Source: Rhodanobacteraceae bacterium (GTDB lineage: Bacteria > Pseudomonadota > Gammaproteobacteria > Xanthomonadales > Xanthomonadaceae). Taken from it: a stretch of DNA of 64,000 nucleotides. The notes beneath the pieces were generated by a model. It searched no databases. It was given only the letters and a program-made list of their open reading frames with translations, and was not told the DNA's origin. Position numbers and translations under genes: made by a program. This document shows positions 8,439 to 19,300 of the stretch, piece by piece. How positions within the stretch are numbered: the first letter of the stretch is position 1; the number at the start of each line of letters is the position of its first letter. Location: contig JACKOX010000004.1 in assembly GCA_024233975.1 (NCBI GenBank), forward strand, positions 62,001 to 126,000, read 5' to 3'.

Positions 8439-9128
8439 CGTCTGTCTTCGCTTCCGTGCTGGACTATCGGGTGTTGCGCCTGATCGATTACGTGAAAATG
8501 CCCGGAAACGGCTCACGCTGCGGAAGTGCATCCACCCACATTCGCGCGCCCCCCGGCGCCGCGAAGCTGGAACATAGACGGCCCAGCCGTGCGCGGCAAG
8601 CAACGCAACCGGTGTCGTTCGTTGCAGTTGTTCACGAAAGAACCCCACAAATTGGGGGCGACAACCGTGGCTTGGCTGGGTATGGTTGGGCCTTCGGTGC
8701 ACACCGAAACCGGGGGAATCACCCGGGCGTCCGCGCCCGGTACATCTGATGTTCGGCAGCACCAGCGTCATTCTGGTGAAACCGGCGTCTGCGAATTTTT
8801 CGCATCGCGTCGACGGAATGGCGGAGGGTAAGGTGGTCCGCGTCAAGCGCTCGGCGCTTCGTCGGATCAGCGGACAGGGGGAGGGGTCATGCTTGAAGGC
8901 AGTTCTCAAACCGGCAGCATTGGTCATGCCGCGGGCGTTCGCGGCCGTCGGCCTGTAGCCGTATCAGAATTCCTCAAATTCCTCGCCAGTGCGGTCATCG
9001 CCCACGGCATCTATTCCGTCATTCACAGTATTTCAACGCTGCGCGATTGCGCGGCGTTTTTCGTTTCAGGTCGTCGCCATTCTGGCGATGGCCTTTCCGC
9101 ACAAACCGTTTCCGCAAGGAATGCCGTC
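8439..9128. other. 690-bp intergenic region between the LuxR gene and the DUF1566 gene, with three inverted repeats
   Basis: No convincing gene is seen; an open frame entering from 8889 is continuous with the next gene but lacks coding character. Three inverted repeats lie within 100 bp: CCCC/GGGG around ACAAATT (8643-8657), the near-perfect 16-bp palindrome TTCGGTGCACACCGAA (8693-8708), and a hairpin of CCGGGCG and CGCCCGG with loop TCCG (8723-8740). They could be operator sites or a folded leader RNA for the downstream gene. A GC stem followed by GTTTTTCG near 9050 resembles a weak terminator. Confidence 0.5.
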
Positions 9129-9938
9129 ATGAATGCATCCCGCCGCCATCCCGTTGTGCTGGCCGCCCTGCTGTTGCTGGCCTCGCCGCTGGCTCTTGCC
9201 GCGCAGCCGCTCAACGATACCGGGCAGGTCACCTGCTACAACGCCAGCGCCGCCACCGGCACGGTATCCCCCGCGACGCAGGATCCGGAACAGGCCGGTT
9301 TCAACGAGCAGGACTGCACCCGTGGCGCATCCGCCGCCGATGCGCTGGGCGTGATGACCAAGGTCGGCGCCTCCACCACGCCGGGCCGCGACTACAGCAA
9401 GATCGGCAACGACGGCAGCGTGCTGGATGCCAGCGCCGCGTTGGGTAACGGCCCCACTGACTGGGCGTGCACCCGCGACAACATCACCGGGCTGATCTGG
9501 GAAGTGAAGACCGATGACGGCGGTCTGCGTGACAAGGACTGGACCTACACCTGGTACGACACCAATGCAGCCATCAATGGCGGCACCGCCGGCACGGCGA
9601 CGGGCGCCAACTGCAACGCCACCCTGGCGCAGTGCAACACCAGCGCCTATCGCGATGCGATCAATGCCCTGAGCGGTTCCAGCCGCCTCTGTGGCAACAC
9701 CGACTGGCGCCTGCCCACCGGCAAGGAACTGCAATCCCTGGTCGATTACGGTCATGCCGCCGCGCCTTATATCGACACGGACTGGTTCCCCAATGCCGTG
9801 AATACCATCTACTGGAGTGGCCAGAACTACGCCGCCTATGCGGTCGTCGCTTGGGTCGTCCTCTTCAGCAACGGCCACCTCGGCGCCGATAGCAAGAGCA
9901 TCAGCAACAGAGTCCGTTTGGTGCGAGGCGGACAGTGA
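9129..9938 (+). CDS. Secreted DUF1566 (Lcl, C-type-lectin-like) protein
   Basis: A 269-residue protein starting at the ATG behind an AAGGA ribosome site. A clear signal peptide (RRHPVVLAALLLLASPLALAA) implies export. The rest is a DUF1566 domain: WACTRDNITGLIWEVK, then WRLPTGKELQSLVDYG, and a C-terminal block YWSGQNYAAYAV ending VRLVRGGQ-stop. DUF1566 belongs to the C-type-lectin/FGE-like fold, a scaffold used for surface recognition and, in several bacteria, as the variable protein of diversity-generating retroelements. The last 42 codons align without gaps to the DUF1566 block of the giant protein downstream. An Avd-like remnant follows 36 bp later. The ligand is unknown. Confidence 0.88.
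   Translation: MNASRRHPVVLAALLLLASPLALAAQPLNDTGQVTCYNASAATGTVSPATQDPEQAGFNEQDCTRGASAADALGVMTKVGASTTPGRDYSKIGNDGSVLDASAALGNGPTDWACTRDNITGLIWEVKTDDGGLRDKDWTYTWYDTNAAINGGTAGTATGANCNATLAQCNTSAYRDAINALSGSSRLCGNTDWRLPTGKELQSLVDYGHAAAPYIDTDWFPNAVNTIYWSGQNYAAYAVVAWVVLFSNGHLGADSKSISNRVRLVRGGQ
9810..9935 (+). repeat. Candidate variable region 1 (DGR-target-like 3' end of the DUF1566 gene)
   Basis: A 42-codon block from TAC TGG to GGA CAG, directly before the stop codon. It aligns codon for codon with 10723-10848. The last eight codons differ at one base only and share GGTGCGAGGCGGACAG. In the middle, 27 of 42 codons differ overall, and 13 of these keep a third-position C while changing positions 1 or 2. 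That is what mutagenesis of AAC codons by a diversity-generating retroelement would leave. GC-rich codon use also favours third-position C, so the pattern is suggestive and not proof. Confidence 0.5.
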
Positions 9939-9974
9939 ATTGACCCTTCTCATGGTATGAAACGACGACCGCAC

Positions 9975-10052
9975 ATGGCCTGCTACCAACATCTCCCCAT
10001 CTGGCAGGACGCCATGCGGCTGGCCGTGTTGGCGTCTGCCGCCAGCCGCGAT
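9975..10052 (+). pseudogene. Truncated Avd-like (four-helix-bundle) remnant
   Basis: From the ATG the translation reads MACYQHLPIWQDAMRLAVLA before running into the repeat array. This resembles the start of the four-helix-bundle proteins that accompany diversity-generating retroelements (Avd), which in my memory of the family begin with a Y-x-HLPI-(W/Y)-x-x-A-x-x-L pattern and normally reach 110-130 residues. Only about 23 residues are left, so the gene is broken. Position directly behind a DUF1566 gene matches the usual order variable protein, avd, template repeat, reverse transcriptase. A profile search would settle it. Confidence 0.45.
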
Positions 10053-10310
10053 GGTGGAAACGCCTTTGGCGGTTCCACCCTACCAGGCACGCCATCCGTA
10101 GGGCGGAACCCGCGCAGCGGTTTCCGCCGGGCCACCGAGCCACGCATTGATATCGGCGGGATTACGCAAGATGGTCGCGAGGCTACGGCGGAAACACCTT
10201 GGGTGGTTCCGCCCTCCCGCCACCGCGTAGGGCGGAACCCGCAAAGTGGTTTCCGCCATGGCCCACAAACAACACCCACGGCGGAAACGGCGTTGCCGAT
10301 TCCGCCCTAC
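10053..10310. repeat. Array of five palindromic REP-like repeats in alternating orientation
   Basis: Five copies of a roughly 31-bp unit with the core GTAGGGCGGAACC, a short variable centre, and GGTTTCCGCC. Plus-orientation copies are at 10098-10128 and 10227-10257; inverted copies are at 10053-10083, 10187-10214 and 10280-10310. Each unit is itself an imperfect hairpin (GGCGGAAnC paired with GnTTCCGCC). The strict minus, plus, minus, plus, minus order recalls REP/BIME elements, which are moved by REP-associated tyrosine transposases. The array starts exactly where the Avd-like remnant stops and ends 25 bp before the giant gene. Confidence 0.8.
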
Positions 10311-10335
10311 CTGATCCATTGACGAGGTCATGACC

Positions 10336-13300
10336 ATGAACCTGCGTTCGCTGCTGTTCCTGTCGCTGCTGTCCGCCGCCGCCCCGCTGGCCGCGCAAAC
10401 CTGCCCGGCGGGTAACCCGATGACCGCGCCCGACAGCCGCTACACGATGTCCGAACCCGTCGCTGGCGAAGTGGTGGTCACCGACACAGAAACCGGCCTG
10501 ATCTGGAAGCAGTGCCGCGAGGGGCAGTCCGGCGCGGGCTGCGCCACGGGCAGTGCAACGACCATGGACTGGAGCGCGGCGCTGACAGCTGCGAACGGCA
10601 GCAGCTTTGCCGGCTTCGATGACTGGCGCCTGCCCAACATCATTGAGCTGCAAAGCCTGGTGGAAACCGGCTGCTACGACCCGGCCATCAATGTGACATT
10701 TTTTCCGGCAGCACTGGGTGCCTACTGGTCGTCAAGTAGCAGCGCCATCAATGCTGCCTTCGCTGAGCTCATCACTTTCGACAAGGGCTACTCTGACGCT
10801 GGCCGGAAGAGCAACTACGGCAGCGTCCGTCTGGTGCGAGGCGGACAGTTGCTTGACACTTTCGCTGCTGAAGACTGGACGGCTGCAGTAGCCAGCAGCA
10901 CCACGCTCAGCAGTATCAACCCCGGCCAGAGCTATGTCGGGCAGTCGGTGACGGTGAGCTTCAGCGTTTCTGGCGATACGCCCACTGGTACGGTGACCAT
11001 CAGCAGCGATGTCGATGGCGATCTGGCCGGTTGTACGGCGGTGGGCATCGCTGGCGGCAGCTGCGCTGTGGATGCCGGTGTGCTGACCGTGGGCATGCAC
11101 CAGTTCAGCGCCCACTATTCGGGCGATGCCGGCAACCTGCCCAGTGACTCCACCAACGTGGCGCACCGCGTTGTGCAGCCCGTCGTGCTGTATCGCGATG
11201 ACGGCATGCCGTTGCGCGCCGGGAAGGGTGCGGCAACCAGCAAGGCATTGATCGCCGTAGGCAGCTATCCCACCGTGGCCGCCGCGCTGGCGGCGGCATC
11301 GGCTGGCGATATCGTCGAGCTGGGCGCGGACACCTACCTCGAAAGCGACCTGCACGTCACGGTGAACAACCTCACGGTGCGAGGTAACGCGACGGCAGAA
11401 AGCGACATGAATCCGTGGACGCGCGAGCCGGTGTCGTTCATCGACGGCAGTGGTGCTGCCACGCCGCTGATCACCGTGGATGGCGGTGTTACCGGCGCGG
11501 TGTTCGAGGACTTCGAGCTGCGCAACGTCAACAACAAGTGCCTGTTCGCATCAGGTGGCAACAATGGACTGCGCGTGGAGCGCATGCGTCTGGACGACTG
11601 TCTCGGCGGTTCGGCAGACGGCGCGGCCTACGTCCAGGGTCCGGTAGACAATGTGCAGTTCATCGATAACGAGGTGCTGGCCTCCAGTGCTCGTGGTCTG
11701 CTGATCTGGAACGGCTTCAAGACCAACATCGTGTTCGATGGCAACTACGTCCACGACATGGTCGGCTGCTGCGCCATCGAGCTGCAGGATGGCACCGCTT
11801 CGGGCGTGCAGGTCACCGGCAACCGCATCGAGCGCAGCCCGGACAACGCCATCGGTCTGGTTGGCCTCAGCGGCGGCAGTGGTGCGCCGTTCAACGGCGC
11901 CAACCTGATCGCCAACAACTTCATCCTCAATGCCGGTCGCTTCGGTATCGAGGTCAAGCTGCCGAATGGCAGCGGCCTCGACAGCGGCGACGGCAGCATC
12001 GTGGTTGAAGGCAACAGCATCTACCTCACCAGCACGCCGGATGCCGATTTCGACGGCACGCTGGATGGCGCGCTGGTACCGGGCATCGTGCAGTGGCGTC
12101 CCGCGGAAGTGCGCGACCTCGCCGGCATCGCGGTGATGCGCCGCAGTGTGGCCGACGCCAACAACGTGGACGTGCCCACCGGCGTAGTGGTGCGCAACAA
12201 CACCGTCGGCGGCTACCAGCAGAACAACGGGGCCAGCTCCAGCACCGGTTTCGGCATCGTGCTGGGCGGCGTCAAGCACACAGTGTTCAACAACACGCTG
12301 CTGCAGAACGATGTGGGCATCCAGCGGCAGGCAGGCCATACGCCATACTGCGATTTCACTGCGGATCCGCCGCCGCAGGCCGGTGCCTGCGATGGCAACC
12401 AGAACAACGTGGCCGACGACTTCTTCGGTCGCGACAACTCACAGCTGACCTGCGTGGCCATTGGCAGCAATACCTATGGCGGCAGCATCATCGCCACCAG
12501 TCGCGACGTGGTTGCCGGCAGCGGTGTGCTGATCGAGAACAGCGTGCTCAACTCGACGACCGGCTTGGGCTACTGCTCGCTGCAGGCCGCGATTGACGAT
12601 CCGCTGACTCTGGATGGTCATACGCTGGTGCTGGGGCCGAATACCTACGCCGAACGCGTGCTCGTCAACAAGGAGCTGACGCTGCAGGGCGCCGGCAATG
12701 ACGACAGCGGCATGGATCCGGTCACCACCATCCGCGCCCCGGATGATGATGGCGCTGGCGGCGTGGCCGTGATCACCGTGCGTGCGCAGAACGTGCACAT
12801 CGACAATCTGCTGGTGGTGGTCGACTTCGACGAGGCCGGGCAGGGCATCCGCGCCGAATCGTCAACCTCGCCGGCCTTCAATTCGGACGGCCTCGATATC
12901 GCTGGCGTGCGTCTGCGCGGTACGCGTACCGGCGATTGCGTATCCCCGGGCAACGCCTGTGCATTCAGCTATGGCCTGCGCAACGCGATCCAGATCAATC
13001 CGCATCCGAGCGCAACCTATGCGCCGGGTCCAGTGGCCTTCGCGGCCAGCGTCACCGGTAGCGTGATCGAGTCCGACCTGCCCGAGCACCGTTTCCGCGC
13101 TGGTATCGACGCGCGCAACGTTGGCCTGCTGGCACGGGGCAACGACATCGTGTCGATCAATCACGATGTCTTCGTGCTGGCCCAGCCGGCGGGACAGACC
13201 GTGACCATCGGTGGCGCTGATATCAACGATGCGGCCCAGCGCAACACCTTCCGCGGATTCGGTGTCGCCTACTACGATCCGTCCGCAGCCGGTGCGGCGG

Positions 13301-16300
13301 TCATCCAGAACAACCGTTTCACGGCGGCTGCGGACCTGGCGAACAACACGGCGCCCATTGGCGCTGGCGACTGGTCCGCCATGCGCCTGATCCACAACAA
13401 CGTGGGACAGACGGTTTCCGTCACCGGCAACGAGTTCAGTGGCTACGAGCGCGGCGTGCTGATCGAGAACTTCCCGGGCGTCACGCTTTCCGGCAACAGC
13501 TTCGCGCCGCTGGCGGGGTCGAGCACCTTCCAGCACGTGCGTCTCAGCAACAAGGAACTGTTCAGCGGCGCGGCACCGGCGCCGATCCCCGGCTCGCTGA
13601 CCCTGACCGCCGACAGCAACACCTTCAATGGTTCGGGCGGCACCGCGGTCTACCTGCTGAACGACAACGCCCAGTTGCCGGCGGACGCTGACCACTACGG
13701 CAGCATCACTTTCAGCAACAGCGTCTTTGATGGTGCGCTGGGCAACTACTTCGAGTTGAGCCCGCTGACCTGCGTCAGCACCAATGACGCTGGTTGTCCG
13801 CTGAAGCCGGTGTATGACAATGCCATCGGCAACAATCCGGCCAATGGCACCCCGGTCGCACCCTTCGGCGGTGATGTCGATGCGACGACGGGCAACACCT
13901 TTGGTGGTGTTGCGCCTTCGGCCATGGACTATGCGCAGTACCAGGACACGCAGTCGCGCACCTATCACAACGATCCGAATGCACCGGAGACCCCGACTGC
14001 ACCGGCATCAATGGGCATCGTCAACTACGGCTTTGCCAGCAACCTGATCCCGACCACCACTACGGTGGTATCGACCAGTCCCAATGCCAGCGCCATCGGT
14101 GCGCCGGTGACGGTGACGGTGAACGTGGTCAATGATCTGAATGCAGTGCCGGCGGGCAGCATCGCCGTCACCGCTGCGGATTCCGCAGGCTGCACCATCG
14201 TGAGTTACCCGGCCTCGAACAGCTGCATCATTGCAGGCTTCAGCGCCGGCGGCGTGAAGTTGGTAAATGCCGCGTTCACGCCGAGTGACACGACCAACCA
14301 GGCCAGCAACGGCAGCGCGTCGCATGCGGTGACCTTTGATCCGGGAACCACCGTGCCCATCGACCCGGCACCAATGCCGACGCCGACGGACAACGACTAC
14401 ACCCGCATCGACAACGCCATCCAGGCTGCGGGTCCGGGCGTCATCATCGAGCTCAGTGGCGAGTTCAACTGGACCGAGCCGAATGCCTACGCCAGCTGGG
14501 AGCTGGGTTCGGATGGCATGCCGGGTACGGATGACGACTGGTCATCCAAACTGCCGGCGGGCGTTGGCAATGTGACCTTGCGAGCGAGTGCCCCCGGCAA
14601 TGCCGGTATCCAGGGCAACGAGGGCAACGCCCCAGGTGACTTTGCCGCCTTCATCTACAGCGGCAGCATGAACCAGGGCTGGACCTTCGAGAATCTCACG
14701 GTGCGTGGATTCGACGTTGCCTTCGCGATGTTCGGCAGCGGAGCCGAGGGACTTAACGGCACGCAGTACCTCAACAACCGTATCGAGATCGGCCCGGACT
14801 CCGACGATGACTATGCCAACTACGGCATCTACAGCGGATTTGGCGAGCAGCAGACGGTTGCGGGTAACGAGATCCTGATCGACATCAGCGGTACCGATGG
14901 TGACCCGATGGGTGACAACTCGCGTGCAGTGGCCATGCAGATCGGCGACTCCTGCAACGTGGATTGCTTCGACGGCCTGTTGATCAGCAGTAACACGATC
15001 ACCGTGAGCGGTGTCCCCGGATCGATACCCGCGCGCGTGATCGGTATCTGGGAGAACGCGGTCGACGTGAATTCCTCGATCCATATCGAGGACAACAGCT
15101 TTGCCGGCTCGGGTGACTTGGGTGATGGCGTCGAGAACAACAACCAGACCGGCATCATCGCCAGTACGCAGTCCAATGGCGCCCGGCTGTCGGCGGTGAC
15201 GGGCAACACCGTCAGCGGTGCCGCATTCGGCCTGCGCAGCCAATTGCCGGCCTACGGCCACTACGTCGGTTCCAGCGATCCGTTGACGATCGAGGGCAAC
15301 ACCTTCCTCGACAACGGCACCGCGCTGCGGCTGCATGCGGCCTATCCGAATGCCGGCCGGTACACGCTGCGCGCGAACCGCATTTTCGGCAACGTCACCG
15401 GCCTGTTCGCCGAGCGCGCCGATGACCTGCCGCTGCCGGGAGCCCCGGGCTACGGTGGCGACGAACTGCCAAGCATCATTGATGCCGACGACAACTGGTG
15501 GGGCTGCAACGCTGGCCCGTCGGACGCCGATTGCGATCCGGTGGTGATCGAATCCGAGGGTGTTCCGGCAGATGACCCGGCACAGTTGACGCTGGGTAGC
15601 TGGTTGCAGCTGCGCGCGGCCGCGACGCCAGTCATGGTGGTTCCGCCGGCGGCCTCTGCCATCGGCGTGGATCTGGTCAGCAGCAGCGACGGGGTTACTG
15701 TTGCAACGGCTTTCCCGGACGGCACCGGTGTCTCGCTGGTCACGTCCAAGGCATCGTTCAATCCACCCGCGCCGTTTGCCACCAGCAGTGGAGCGGTGGC
15801 GACCGATCTGGAAGGCCTGACCTCAGGCATCGCCGTGATGAACGCGACGCTCGACAACCAGAGCATCGACTTCTACGCCATGGTTGCCGGCCCGGTCACG
15901 GTGAACGACAACGTCGATGGCGGTGAGACGCTGCCAGCTGGCGCCACCTGCGCTGCACCGGACTTCAACAGCATCCAGGCTGCGGTAGACGCTGTGCCGG
16001 ACGGTACCGTGATTCTGGTGTGTCCAGGTACGTACATCGAAGGCGATACAGGGGCGGGAGTCAATCTGACCATTGCCAAGCCGGTAGGTCTGCTTGGTGC
16101 ACAGACGGGAATCGATGCCCGCGGACGTACCGATGTCGGTGCGTCGATCATTGTTCCAGCTGTCGCCAATCCGGCACTGGCCTATGCCGGCAATGACGCG
16201 CTGTCGGTGATTGACATCCAGACTGGCGGCGTTGTCTTGGATGGCTTTGTCATCGACGGCGACAACCCAGGCATTACGACAGGACTGCCAATGGGTTCGG

Positions 16301-19300
16301 CTGATCCGGATGTCGACAGCGGTATCTGGGCTTTCGGTGACTACATTGCCGTGACTAACAACGTCATCCGCAATCTGGTCTATGCCGGGTTCGAGGGTTA
16401 CAACTACGACTCCGCGCATCCGGCGCGACAGGGCAACCTGTTCCAGCAGAACTGGGTCCACAACCTGGATGCACCGTCATCCTGGGGCATCGGCGTGGTT
16501 CTGCTCTGGAACTACTACGCGGACGTCAGCGACAACCTGTTCGAAGACGTGCGTATTGGCATCCAGACCAACTACTTCTTCAAGGAAGCGCCGTTCCCCA
16601 CGGAAGCGCGCATCGCTGACAACAGCATCGAGGCGACGCGTCTGGGCATCTACCACAACTTCCATACCGCCAGCGGTGGCTCGCAGTCCTCGCCGTTCAC
16701 GCTGAGCGGGAACAGCATTACTGCCAATGCCAATCCGGCAGGCACCGGCCCATGGGGCGGTGTCTTCATCCAGTCGCTATACCAGGCCAGCACCGTCGTC
16801 ACCATTGGCAACACGGTGGATGGCTCCGCGCTGGCCGGTAGCGGACGCCTGCGCGTCGGCTACTTCGCCGGTCTGATCCGGAGCAGCGAGGCTTCCAACA
16901 CGGCGATCGATGGCGGCAGCGTCAGCGGCGTTGATTTTGGCGTGCTGGCGACCGACGGCGCCTACTATGCCGGTGCGGTGGACGACATGCTGGTGCGCAA
17001 CGTGGCCTTCAGCGACGTCGCCATCGCCGCGATTGGCGTCGAGGACACCGATCTGGCGGGCGTGGAAACTGTCGACAACTCGGTTCAGTTGACGGTCGGC
17101 ACCGGCAACAGCTTTGCTGGCGATGTCGTCCAGCATGGCTCGCTGTCCGGTCCGAATGGACATATCGAATATGCGCCAGGTGCACCGCTGCTTCAGCGGA
17201 TGCTGGTCCGAGCCGCAGGCAACGGCCACCGCGATACGCTGCCCGACAGCAGCGGTAACGTGCGCACGGTCAGCCCGGGCACCATCGATGACGCCATTGC
17301 CGATGCGGCGATTGGCGGCACGGTAACGCTGGAAGCCGGCGAATTCCCGCAGAACGTGGTGGTCAACAAGTCGGTCACGGTTCAGGGGCCGTTCGCGGGC
17401 ACGCCGGGACATGATGCGGGTCGCGACGGTACCGGCGAATCCGTACTCAATCCGGCGACCGGCCGTGCGCTGCGCGTGCTGGCAGATGGCGTGACCGTGG
17501 ATGGCATTGCCATCGACGACGTCAACGACACGGCGATCTCGTCCGGCCAGAACTTTGGTGGGCCGTCGGCCAATGTGCTGATCGTCAACAATCGCGTGAC
17601 CAACGTGCACAGCGGTTCGGGCCTCTACACCAACGGCCCGGCACCGGCGGTGAGCAACTGGACGGTGCAGGACAACCTCTTCAGCAACATCGAGGACCCG
17701 ATTGGTTCAGGCGTCAATCTTTGGAAGGTCAATGGCGGTCTGATCAGCGGCAATGTCGTCGAGCAGGCTGCCTGGGGCGGTATCCAGACGAACACCGGCA
17801 ATGATGTCGAGATCAGCGGCAACACCATTGCCGATACGGGACACAACGGCATCAACGTGGCGGCATCCAGCAACGTGCGCGTGTTCAACAATGCCGTGAG
17901 CAACGCGAATACGAGCGCGTCGGCGGAAGAGGCCGGTCTGACGCTATATGGCGGCAGCAGCAACGTCGCCTTCTACTGCAACGCCGTCACCGGCGGCACC
18001 AATGCCTTCAGCACTAACAGCGGTATTGCGGCGCCGCTGAGCGGCGTGTCGGTCTACCACAATGCCTTGCAGGCGGCTTCGAGTGTCAGTCACAACCTCG
18101 ACACGGGCGCTTTCGCTGTCGGCTCCAACTGGTACGGCGGTGGCTCGCCCAGCGTGGTTGGTATCGAAGCTGGCAATGCGCTGGTGGCTGATCCGCTGCT
18201 CGCCAGCCCGATTGGCAGCGCGGATTGTGGCGACAACACGCCAGTTGAGCTGGTGCTGTACCCGGCAAGCGGCACACCGCAGTCCGCAGATCTGAACCAG
18301 CCGTTCGCGAACCCGCTTCGCGTGCGAGTGCAGGATGCGCTGGGTGGCGCGGTGATGGGCGACACCGTAAGTGTCGCGGCTCCGGGATCGGGTGCCTCTG
18401 CACTGCTAACCCCGACCGCCGCGAACGGCAGCCTGCCCAACCTGGTCAGTGACTACAACGGTGTGGTTGAGGTTACGGCCATTGCCAATGGATTTGCCGG
18501 AACCTATGACGTTGTCGCCGATCACGCCAGCAATGACGTGGCATTCGAGCTGACCAACGTGGCGCTGCAGCAGGTCCAGTTCGACCTGAATGGCCCGGTA
18601 GCCGGCGTCGAGGTTGGTGATGACGTGGCCTACACCGGCTTCATCGGCAACGACAATCCGAATGTGACCGAAAACGTCTATATCCATCTTGACGTGTCGG
18701 CCACGGTGGCATCGCTGGATCCGGCGGATATCGTCTTCTGCGTCATCGATCCGATGCCGCCCGGCAATTGCATCCCATTGGTCTGGACGGACAACGGCAG
18801 CACGCTGTCGCTCGACTTCACCGACCTCAGCGGCTTCCCGATCACGGCGCCGTATTCCTTCCTGCACAACTTCCGTGCGGTGTTCGGCGAGGCGGGAGTC
18901 TATTCGGTGAATGCGCAGGTGATTGGCGCTACGTCCGGCACGGTGTACGCCAGCGACATGCTGTCTACCGAGGTGATCGCTCAGCACGCGGGCATAACGC
19001 TGGACATCAACGGCCCGGTGGCTGGTGTCGAGAAGGATGTGCCGACCGCTTACAGCGCTTCGCTGTCCAACGAGGCAGCGGACGTGGCTGACAACGTGCT
19101 GGTCGAGTTCGTGCTGACGCGTATCGACAATGGTGGCGATATCGGCACCGGCGATGTGCTGGTCGAGTACGACACCGGGGGCGGCGTCTATGCGCCGATC
19201 CCGTTGAGCGACGATGGTAACCAGCTCACCGGTCTGTTCGGTCCACCGGGTGGCTTCGCATTGCCGTCGGGCTACAGCGCCACCACCGCGTTGCGGGTCA

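Noticed and set aside
8439..8927. N-terminal extension of the LuxR-type protein to 562 residues
   Set aside because: The extension lacks a ribosome site and protein-like composition. It would also run through the inverted repeats. ATG 8438 gives a normal protein.
8889..9128. Extended start (ATG 8889) for the DUF1566 protein
   Set aside because: The extension would bury the signal peptide 80 residues inside. ATG 9129 has a good AAGGA site directly followed by the signal.
9810..10848. A complete diversity-generating retroelement in the window
   Set aside because: No reverse transcriptase (no YxDD-type motif) and no third copy of the block serving as template repeat were found on either strand. 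Only target-like blocks and an Avd-like fragment are present.
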